NCBI GenBank assembly: GCA_937965895.1
Contig: CALCKS010000267.1
Location: 1 to 24,515, forward strand
Origin: an uncultured Campylobacter sp.
GTDB taxonomy: Bacteria; Campylobacterota; Campylobacteria; Campylobacterales; Campylobacteraceae
Direction of reading: 5' to 3'
DNA: 24,515 bases
The notes below the pieces were generated by a model. That model did not search any database. It saw only the letters and a list, made by a program, of their open reading frames with translations, and was not told where the DNA came from. Below, piece by piece: positions 7,779 through 12,992 of this stretch (positions are counted from its first letter, which is position 1; each line of letters begins with the position of its first letter). Made by a program: the position numbers and the translations under genes.

Positions 7779-7890
7779 CGCTAAGCGCAAATTTCTTTTT
7801 AAGCGCTTAGTCTCGCTAAGCATTTAAAAAGAAATTTAAGCCTCCGCTCATATCCTTTTTTAAATGCTAGCCAAATTTTAAAAAGGATAT
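7728..7890 (+). promoter_or_regulatory. Structured metQ1 leader with alternative hairpins and a sequestered ribosome binding site
   Basis: Four pairings can be read by eye. (1) GATATG-t-GCG (7728-7737) with CGC-t-CATATC (7845-7854), a long-range stem. (2) CTAAGCGC (7781-7788) with GCGCTTAG (7803-7810). (3) 7789-7810 with 7816-7837, 22 positions with one C/A mismatch and one G-U around the loop TCTCG. (4) ATATCCTTTTT (7850-7860) with AAAAAGGATAT (7880-7890), extended by a few more pairs, which buries the metQ1 ribosome binding site AAGGAT (7883-7888). Pairings 1 and 4 compete for 7850-7854, and 2 and 3 compete for 7803-7810. No T-run follows hairpin 3, so it is not a classical terminator. It could be a riboregulator or an inserted palindromic element; I do not recognise a known riboswitch. 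Confidence 0.55.
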
Positions 7891-7893
7891 AAA

Positions 7894-8667
7894 ATGAAAA
7901 ATCTACTCAAATACTCTCTAGTCGCTCTAAGCCTAACAGTCGCAGCAAATGCAACCGAGAAAATCGTCGTAGGCGCTACTCCGGTTCCGCATGCTGAGAT
8001 TTTAGAAGTCGTAAAACCAATCCTAGCAAAAGACGGCTTTACTCTTGAAATCAAAGAATTTAACGACTACTCTACTCCAAATTTAGCCACCGAAGACGGC
8101 GATCTAGACGCTAACTACTTCCAGCACTTGCCATATCTTGAGGAATTTAACAAAAACAAAGGCACTCATCTAGTTAAAACCGTAGGCGTCCACCTCGAGC
8201 CTATGGGCGTTTACTCTAAAAAGATAAAAGATATCAAAGAGCTAAAAGACGGCAGCACCGTAGCCATACCGAATGACCCGACAAACGAGAGCCGCGCGCT
8301 TGACGTGCTGGCTAGCGCAGGTCTGATCAAACTAAACGACAACCCACTAAAAACTCCGCTTAACATCACGGAAAACCCGAAAAAGCTAAAATTTGAAGAG
8401 ATCGAGGCCGCTCAAGTTCCTCGTACGCTAGATGACGTCGCCATCGCCGTTATCAACACGAACTACGCTCTAAACGCCAACCTAAACCCGACTAAAGACG
8501 CGCTCGTGCTTGAGAGCAAAGATAGCCCGTACACCAACTACGTCGTGGTCAAAGTCGGCAACGAAAATAGCCCGAAAATCAAAGCTCTAGACAAAGCCGT
8601 CACGAGCCCGGAGGTAAAGAAATTTATCGAGGAAAAATATAAAGGCGCGATAATCCCGACGTTTTAA
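7894..8667 (+). CDS. metQ: Methionine-binding periplasmic protein, first of three paralogues (MetQ/NlpA family)
   Basis: Substrate-binding protein of the MetNIQ importer, 257 residues. A Sec signal peptide ends near ANA-TEK (residues 18-23). There is no lipobox Cys, so unlike the Escherichia coli MetQ/NlpA lipoproteins the mature protein is predicted to be soluble in the periplasm. Family motifs are PVPHAEIL, FNDYSTPNLA, DLDANYFQHLPYL, LEPMGVYSKKI, PNDPTNESRAL (126-136), PRTLDDVAIAVINTNYAL and KDSPYTNYVVV. The PNDPTN loop and the INTNYA strand agree with the canonical methionine-binding sequences, so this copy is the best candidate for the true L-methionine receptor. The ribosome binding site AAGGAT (7883-7888) lies in the 3' arm of a hairpin, unlike the binding sites of the other two copies. 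Confidence 0.92.
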   Translation: MKNLLKYSLVALSLTVAANATEKIVVGATPVPHAEILEVVKPILAKDGFTLEIKEFNDYSTPNLATEDGDLDANYFQHLPYLEEFNKNKGTHLVKTVGVHLEPMGVYSKKIKDIKELKDGSTVAIPNDPTNESRALDVLASAGLIKLNDNPLKTPLNITENPKKLKFEEIEAAQVPRTLDDVAIAVINTNYALNANLNPTKDALVLESKDSPYTNYVVVKVGNENSPKIKALDKAVTSPEVKKFIEEKYKGAIIPTF

Positions 8668-8754
8668 TCAAATTTAGCCCCGCCCGCTCAAATTTGACGG
8701 CGCGGGCAAATTTAACGAAACGACGAATCCAAATTTAGTTTAGAGACCGCTCTT
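8668..8754. other. Intergenic stretch after metQ1
   Basis: This stretch has no gene. A GC-rich stem GCCCGC (8682-8687) with GCGGGC (8702-8707) encloses TCAAATTTGA and lacks a following T-run. I see no convincing promoter for metQ2 here, which suggests that metQ2 depends on transcription from upstream. Confidence 0.4.
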
Positions 8755-8801
8755 AAAATAAAACGGCGTAAAAGCTTTTACCTTTTTAGCGCCGTTTTTT
8801 T
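8755..8801 (+). terminator. Terminator-like hairpin between metQ1 and metQ2 (copy 1 of a 45-bp repeat)
   Basis: AAAACGGCG (8760-8768) pairs with CGCCGTTTT (8790-8798), with T7 at 8795-8801. The 21-nt interior contains the palindrome TAAAAGCTTTTA (8769-8780). It ends only 19 bases before the metQ2 start codon, so it may act as an attenuator for metQ2 as well as a partial terminator for metQ1. Bases 8755-8799 are identical to 9720-9764 before metQ3. Confidence 0.7.
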
Positions 8802-8820
8802 ATCAAAAAAAGGAATGATA

Positions 8821-9594
8821 ATGCAATTTTCAAAAATACTTCTTGGTGCGCTTCTAGCTGGCGGCCTGTATGCTAGCGACAAAACCATCACCGTAGGCGC
8901 ATCTCCCGTGCCTCACGCAGAGATTTTAGAAGAGGTCGTAAAGCCGATCCTGGAAAAAGAAGGCTACAAGCTCGAGGTTAAAATCTTTAACGACTACGTG
9001 ATCCCAAACCTCGCCGTCGAAAACGGTGAACTTGACGCCAACTACTTCCAGGGCCTACCGTATATGAAGTCGTTTAATAAAGACAACGGCACCCACATCG
9101 TACCGACCGTGGGCGTTCACGTCGAGCCTATGGGTGCGTATTCTAAAAAGATAAAAAGCCTAGACGAGCTAAAAGACGGCGATATCATCGCTATCTCAAA
9201 CAACGCCGCAGACTCGACGCGCTCGATAAATTTGCTCGAAAAAGCGGGCATAATCAAAGCCAAAGAGGGCGAATACAAATCCCCGCTCGATATCATAGAA
9301 AATCCGAAAAATCTAAAATTTAAAGAGATGGAGTCCGCACAGACGCCACGCTCTTTAGATGACGTCGCGCTAGCGTTTATCAACGTAAACTACGCCCTAG
9401 ACGTTGGCCTCAAACCGACAAAAGACGCGCTAATCCTCGAGGATAAGGATAGTCCGTACACCAACTACGTAGCGACCAAGGCCGGTAACGAAAATAACCC
9501 GAAAATCAAGGCTCTAGATAAAGCGATACTAACTCCCGAGGTTAAAGACTTTATCGTAAAGCGCTACCAAGGCGCGGTGATACCGAGCTTCTGA
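8821..9594 (+). CDS. MetQ/NlpA-family periplasmic binding protein, second paralogue with altered ligand loop
   Basis: Substrate-binding protein of 257 residues, the same length as the first MetQ. I prefer ATG 8821 (MQFSKILLGAL...) over ATG 8815: AAGGA at 8810-8814 touches the first ATG but lies 6 bases from the second. The signal peptide ends near LYA-SDK with no lipobox Cys. It shares PVPHAEIL, FNDYVIPNLA, LDANYFQGLPY, EPMGAYSKKI, PRSLDDVALAFINVNYAL and KDSPYTNY with its neighbours. However, the loop that reads PNDPTN in MetQ1 (126-131) reads SNNAAD here, and INTNYA is INVNYA. The PNDPTN-type loop lines the methionine pocket in the family, so this copy may bind a different ligand (a methionine derivative, short peptide or other amino acid). 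It likely shares the single MetN-MetI membrane complex encoded upstream. The ligand itself is not predictable from sequence. Confidence 0.88.
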   Translation: MQFSKILLGALLAGGLYASDKTITVGASPVPHAEILEEVVKPILEKEGYKLEVKIFNDYVIPNLAVENGELDANYFQGLPYMKSFNKDNGTHIVPTVGVHVEPMGAYSKKIKSLDELKDGDIIAISNNAADSTRSINLLEKAGIIKAKEGEYKSPLDIIENPKNLKFKEMESAQTPRSLDDVALAFINVNYALDVGLKPTKDALILEDKDSPYTNYVATKAGNENNPKIKALDKAILTPEVKDFIVKRYQGAVIPSF

Positions 9595-9654
9595 TCGCGT
9601 CAAATTTAACCGATTTGCCATCGTAAAATTGAGTTTTTAAAATCGCAACAGGCG

Positions 9655-9693
9655 TTTTTTGCCTAAATTTTATGACTCAAATTTGGCAAAAAA
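9655..9693 (+). promoter_or_regulatory. Hairpin in the metQ2-metQ3 spacer
   Basis: TTTTTTGCC (9655-9663) pairs perfectly with GGCAAAAAA (9685-9693); after a bulged T, AAATTT (9665-9670) pairs with AAATTT (9679-9684), leaving an 8-nt loop. No T-run follows on the + strand, so it is not a normal terminator for metQ2. It may be an RNA-stability or regulatory structure in front of the second terminator-like element. The rest of the spacer (9595-9654, 9694-9719) shows no gene. Confidence 0.45.
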
Positions 9694-9719
9694 GAAAAAT
9701 AGTCGAGAAAAATCTCCAA

Positions 9720-9764
9720 AAAATAAAACGGCGTAAAAGCTTTTACCTTTTTAGCGCCGTTTTT
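9720..9764 (+). terminator. Terminator-like hairpin between metQ2 and metQ3 (copy 2 of the 45-bp repeat)
   Basis: AAAACGGCG (9725-9733) pairs with CGCCGTTTT (9755-9763), with T5 at 9760-9764, and has the same interior as copy 1. The 45 bases are identical to 8755-8799, 965 bp upstream, which marks the unit that was tandemly duplicated with metQ. It ends 22 bases before the metQ3 ATG; its T-run is shorter than in copy 1, so read-through may be higher. Confidence 0.65.
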
Positions 9765-9786
9765 CAAAACAAAAAAGGAAAATATA

Positions 9787-10566
9787 ATGAAAGTTTTTAA
9801 AATTTTAGCAAGTTTGGCGCTAGCCTTTAACCTCTATGCAGCAGATAAAGATCACACTATCGTAGTAGCCGTCTCGCCTGTACCTCACGCAGAAATCATG
9901 GAGTTTATCAAACCCGCTCTAGCAAAAGAGGGCTACGATCTAGTCATCAAGGAGATAAACGACTACTCGATCCCGAATTTAGCGACGCAAGACGGTGATT
10001 TGGACGCAAATTTCTTTCAACACTGGCCGTATCTAAAAAATCACAATGAAACCAAGGGCACGACCTTGATAACGGCTGCGGCGATACATCTCGAGCCGCT
10101 GGGCTTTTACTCTAAAAAGATAAAGAGCCTAAGAGAGCTAAAAGACGGCGCTAAAGTTGCGATAGCCTACGATCCGACCAACGGCAACAGAGCGCTAAAT
10201 ATACTGCAAAAAGCCGGCCTCATCGAGCTTGATAAGGGCGCTGAGCTAGCCACACCAAAAGATATCGTGAAAAATCCGAAACACCTAAATTTCGTCGAGC
10301 TAGAGGGCGCGCAGATACCCCGCACTCTGGACGAAGTCGACCTTGCCGCTATAAGTACAAATTTCGTCCTTGACATCGGCATGAATCCTAAAAAAGACGC
10401 GCTAGCCATCGAAGGCACCGAAAGCCCGTACGCCAACATCATCGCAGTCAAAGCCGGCAACGAAAATAGCCCAAAAATCAAAGCTCTCGTTAAAGCCGCA
10501 ACCAGCCCCGAGACGAAAGAGTTTATTCTAAAAAGATACAACGGAGCGATACTGCCGGTATTTTGA
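9787..10566 (+). CDS. MetQ/NlpA-family periplasmic binding protein, third paralogue
   Basis: Substrate-binding protein of 259 residues with a signal peptide ending near LYA-ADK and no lipobox Cys. The start ATG has AAAGGAAA at 9775-9782. Family motifs are VSPVPHAEIM, INDYSIPNLA, GDLDANFFQHWPYL, LEPLGFYSKKI, AYDPTNGNRAL (127-137), PRTLDEVDLAAISTNFVL and TESPYANIIAVKAG. The ligand loop keeps DPTN, so amino-acid or methionine binding is likely. VGVHLEPMG is replaced by AAIHLEPLG and NYAL by NFVL, so affinity or specificity may differ from MetQ1. It shares GNENSPKIKAL and a C-terminus ending near GAILPVF with the other copies, confirming common descent. As third gene of the array it is followed by a candidate terminator. 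I recall that Campylobacter jejuni also has three such genes beside metNI, so the triplication is probably old. Confidence 0.9.
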   Translation: MKVFKILASLALAFNLYAADKDHTIVVAVSPVPHAEIMEFIKPALAKEGYDLVIKEINDYSIPNLATQDGDLDANFFQHWPYLKNHNETKGTTLITAAAIHLEPLGFYSKKIKSLRELKDGAKVAIAYDPTNGNRALNILQKAGLIELDKGAELATPKDIVKNPKHLNFVELEGAQIPRTLDEVDLAAISTNFVLDIGMNPKKDALAIEGTESPYANIIAVKAGNENSPKIKALVKAATSPETKEFILKRYNGAILPVF

Positions 10567-10572
10567 TTTTGC

Positions 10573-10604
10573 GCGGCTTGCGTTTTGGCGCAGGCTGCAA
10601 TTTT
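10573..10604 (+). terminator. Candidate terminator after metQ3
   Basis: GCGGCTTGCG (10573-10582) pairs with CGCAGGCTGC (10589-10598) over 10 positions including two G-U pairs, with a 6-nt loop, followed by AATTTT. It starts 6 bases after the metQ3 stop. The T-run is short, so termination may be partial. Confidence 0.5.
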
Positions 10605-10929
10605 AGGTCGATTAAACTCGGCCGAAAAGTTAAGTCGAATTTGGGTTTTATCGTCAAATTTGACTCTCAAGCGGACGCGGTTAAATTTATAACTCAAATT
10701 TGACCACGACTCGTTTTTTTAACTCAACAATCCTCCACAAAACCTTATAAAGGTGCGGGTAAAACCCAAATCTTTATCTCGCAAATTTATCTTGCAATCA
10801 AATTTAAAACTCGCCTGAAACGCCGTTAAATTTGACCGCCGCAGACGACCCTAGCCCCAAATTACGCCCGCCTAAAGCTAAAATTTACCGTAGTTTGCTA
10901 AAATCATAATTTTAAATTTAAGGAGAAAA
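10605..10929. other. Non-coding spacer between metQ3 and dedA
   Basis: This stretch of about 325 bases has no gene that I can support. It is filled with AAATTT words: I count eight between 10656 and 10918, including the perfect palindromes GTCAAATTTGAC (10653-10664) and TCAAATTTGA (10694-10703). A short GGGT/ACCC stem lies near 10758. The only element with a likely role is the dedA promoter at its right end. Confidence 0.5.
10899..10904 (+). promoter_or_regulatory. Candidate -10 box for dedA
   Basis: TAAAAT preceded by TTTG lies 25 bases before the ATG and just upstream of the ribosome binding site AAGGAG (10920-10924). It is needed because a candidate terminator and a long spacer separate dedA from metQ3. 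It rests on a single-hexamer match. Confidence 0.45.
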
Positions 10930-11556
10930 ATGCTAGGCGATTTTATAAATTTTATCGTCCAAACCGTCGGCGAGTGGGGATATGCGGGCATATTTTTAAT
11001 GATGTTTTTAGAGAGTTCGTTTTTCCCGTTTCCAAGCGAAGTGGCGATGATCCCGGCGGGATATCTAGCGCACCAAGGACAGATGAGCCTAGTTCTGGCG
11101 TGGTGCGCGGGTACGGCGGGCAGCCTCGCAGGAGCCGTATTTAACTACTATCTATGCTACTTTTTCGGCCGCGAGCTCGTACTAAAATACGGCAAATACG
11201 TCGGCATCACGAAGGTAAAAATGCGAAAATTTGAGGCGTTTTTCAAAAGGCACGGCGAGATTTCGACCTTTAACTGTCGCCTGATCCCGGGCATCCGCCA
11301 GTACATCAGCCTGCCTGCGGGCCTTGCTAAGATGAACCTTTTTAAATTTAGCCTCTACACGACTCTTGGTGCGGGCATCTGGGTTGCCATACTGCTAGCA
11401 GTGGGCTGGTATCTAGGCAAAAACTACGACAAGAGCGCGTTTAGTCACATCGTTGTCGCCCTACTCGCCGCCGTTGGCCTGCTGACTGCGCTTTATATTT
11501 TTTACGTAAAACGCCTAAGTAAAAAATCAAAAATCGGCACACGAGAGCTAGAATAA
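10930..11556 (+). CDS. DedA-family inner-membrane protein
   Basis: This 208-residue protein belongs to the DedA/SNARE-associated family. Members are inner-membrane proteins linked to flipping of lipid carriers (undecaprenyl phosphate or phospholipids) and to membrane-potential homeostasis. Signatures seen are the re-entrant segment FLESSFFPFPSEVAMIPAG near residues 22-40, the NYYLCYFFGRE segment, and the second re-entrant motif FNCRLIPGIRQYISLPAGLAKM (113-134), with the conserved Arg and Pro residues. C-terminal hydrophobic stretches (~140-160 and ~170-190) complete the fold, followed by a basic tail. AAGGAG supports the ATG at 10930. It stands alone between a promoter-bearing spacer and a candidate terminator, facing the convergent operon. 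Which DedA subgroup or lipid it handles cannot be told. Confidence 0.9.
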   Translation: MLGDFINFIVQTVGEWGYAGIFLMMFLESSFFPFPSEVAMIPAGYLAHQGQMSLVLAWCAGTAGSLAGAVFNYYLCYFFGRELVLKYGKYVGITKVKMRKFEAFFKRHGEISTFNCRLIPGIRQYISLPAGLAKMNLFKFSLYTTLGAGIWVAILLAVGWYLGKNYDKSAFSHIVVALLAAVGLLTALYIFYVKRLSKKSKIGTRELE

Positions 11557-11572
11557 ACCGTCTAGCAAATTT

Positions 11573-11614
11573 GCAAGCAAGGATAAATTTAAAATTTGAC
11601 TTTGCTTGCTTTAT
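11573..11614 (+). terminator. Candidate terminator after dedA
   Basis: GCAAGCAAGG (11573-11582) pairs with CTTTGCTTGC (11600-11609) including one G-U, around an AT-rich 17-nt loop, followed by TTTAT. It lies 17 bases after the dedA stop in the convergent spacer. Bases 11615-11770 show no gene. Confidence 0.45.
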
Positions 11615-11770
11615 CAAATTTAACCGCAAGCCATCGCCGCGCCAAAAAGTATCCGGAATTTTACTAAAATTTAACTTCGCCGCTACCAATCAAAAGCAGC
11701 AGAGCGGTTTTCTATCCATCAAATTTACAAAAAATAGCGTTTTTAGAGACTATATAAATGATTTATGCGT

Positions 11771-12430
11771 TTAAATTTTACGCCTTAAGGCAATAAATTT
11801 GATTACTTTTAAAGCTTCTTTAGTGAAATTAAAAAATGAAAATTTAGCCTTTTTTACGTCTTTGTTTTCCAAATAGTATCCGCGCAAATCAAGCGCCAAA
11901 AGCGTGATAAGGGAAGGAAACATGTAGATATTTATGGCGATAAGCACGATGCGAAGCGTCACGGTGTCTTGTAAAATAGCTTGTAAATTTAGGCTGTTTT
12001 CGATACTAACGTAGTAAACGCCGATCACGGCAAAAAGTGCGGCGATACGTAAAATTTTAGATACGATTTCGTTACCTAGTTTTGAAATATTTTCACTCAC
12101 GGCTAGCGATAAAAATAACCAGCAAAATATCCAAATAAGCGCAAAAACGGCGTCTAAAAGCAAATTTTCATCATAACGCTCGCGTACTACGATAGCAAAA
12201 ACGGGTGAGAAAATCAGACTCACGACGAACCAAAAAAGCGAACGAAACGCAAGCAGGACGAAACACGCATAGATACAAGCGCTAGCGGCAAGCAAAAGCC
12301 ACTCGATAGCAAAAACCAGTGCAAACACATAAATGCCCAAACAAAGCGCAAATAGGCCGCAAAAGAGCGAATAATAGCCCTCAAGCAGCCTAGTAGCTTT
12401 TAAATTTATGTTTTCAAAAAAGTTTAACAC
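11771..12430 (-). CDS. Hypothetical multi-pass membrane protein, 219 residues
   Basis: I do not recognise this protein. It has about six hydrophobic segments: roughly residues 17-40, 42-62, 64-84, 90-112, 124-143 and 157-182. These are rich in Phe, Leu, Ala and Trp. A short amphipathic N-terminus (LNFFENINLKATRLLEG) precedes them, and a basic cytoplasmic-looking tail ends in KFIALRRKI. No catalytic motif or transporter signature is visible. The start is GTG at 12430, seven bases after the stop of mog, with no strong ribosome binding site (AAGATC upstream at best), so translation is probably coupled to mog. It is the last gene of the minus-strand operon. A later start is possible. Being next to mog does not by itself imply a molybdenum role. 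Confidence 0.75.
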   Translation of the reverse strand: MLNFFENINLKATRLLEGYYSLFCGLFALCLGIYVFALVFAIEWLLLAASACIYACFVLLAFRSLFWFVVSLIFSPVFAIVVRERYDENLLLDAVFALIWIFCWLFLSLAVSENISKLGNEIVSKILRIAALFAVIGVYYVSIENSLNLQAILQDTVTLRIVLIAINIYMFPSLITLLALDLRGYYLENKDVKKAKFSFFNFTKEALKVIKFIALRRKI

Positions 12431-12437
12431 GCGCAGT

Positions 12438-12977
12438 CTATGAGATCTTCTTTTGCTTCGGGCGAAACACCTTCATCACGCTCTCATCAGTCTCGATAAA
12501 TGCGCCACCGATGAGGTCAATGCAGTACGGTATCGCCGGAAACACCGGCTCTAGGCACTCTCTGATCGCCTTTGGCTGGCCGGGTAAATTTACGATGAGC
12601 GCGTGCCCTCTGATACCGGCCGTTTGGCGCGATAGGATTGCCGTAGGTACGTATTTTAAACTGGCTGCGCGCATTAGCTCGCCAAAGCCCGGCATCATCT
12701 TTTCGCATACGGCCTCGGTCGCCTCAGGCGTCACGTCGCGAGGAGCGGGTCCCGTGCCGCCGGTCGTTAGCACTAGATCGCAGCCCAGCGCGTCTATCAT
12801 GTGTTTTAGGCGCTCTTTTATGAGCTCGATCTCGTCAGGGATCACTTCGTAAAAATACTCGCGCTCGCTCGTTATCCAGCCATCTAAAACCTCTTTTATC
12901 GCCGCGCCCGATAGATCGTCGTATTTGCCCTCGCTAGCGCGGTCGCTCAGCGTCAAAATGCCTATTTTTGCTTTCAT
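12438..12977 (-). CDS. mog: Molybdopterin adenylyltransferase
   Basis: This enzyme (EC 2.7.7.75) adenylates molybdopterin using ATP, preparing it for molybdate insertion by MoeA; it acts in the cytoplasm in molybdenum cofactor synthesis. The 179-residue length and sequence fit Mog: GILTLSDRASEGKYDDLSG at the N-terminus (residues 6-24), the nucleotide/pterin-binding loop TTGGTGPAPRDVTPEAT near 92-108, and LPGQPKAIRECL near 145-156. The APRD Asp and the TTGGTG loop mark it as catalytically competent, and the short form without a MoeA domain separates it from gephyrin-like fusions. AAGGAG lies 7 bases before the ATG at 12977. The gap to the upstream ftsH-like stop is 15 bases. Campylobacter uses molybdoenzymes such as formate dehydrogenase and nitrate reductase, but none is encoded in this window. 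Confidence 0.93.
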   Translation of the reverse strand: MKAKIGILTLSDRASEGKYDDLSGAAIKEVLDGWITSEREYFYEVIPDEIELIKERLKHMIDALGCDLVLTTGGTGPAPRDVTPEATEAVCEKMMPGFGELMRAASLKYVPTAILSRQTAGIRGHALIVNLPGQPKAIRECLEPVFPAIPYCIDLIGGAFIETDESVMKVFRPKQKKIS

Positions 12978-12992
12978 ATTTTCTCCTTAAAT

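Noticed and set aside
7692..7893. Known SAM (S-box) riboswitch before metQ1
   Set aside because: I see no S-box core motifs or kink-turn pattern and no intrinsic terminator with a T-run before the start codon; the structure is different.
8815..8820. Upstream ATG for metQ2
   Set aside because: AAGGA directly touches this ATG, leaving no spacer; ATG 8821 has the right spacing and gives the same length as metQ1.
10167..10697. 176-codon minus-strand ORF overlapping metQ3
   Set aside because: It is antisense to a clear metQ gene, Ser/Ala-rich shadow composition, no binding site.
11571..11774. 67-codon plus-strand ORF in the dedA / membrane-protein spacer
   Set aside because: It starts at TTG without a ribosome binding site, is built from AAATTT-type intergenic words, covers a candidate terminator hairpin, and its translation has no protein-like character.
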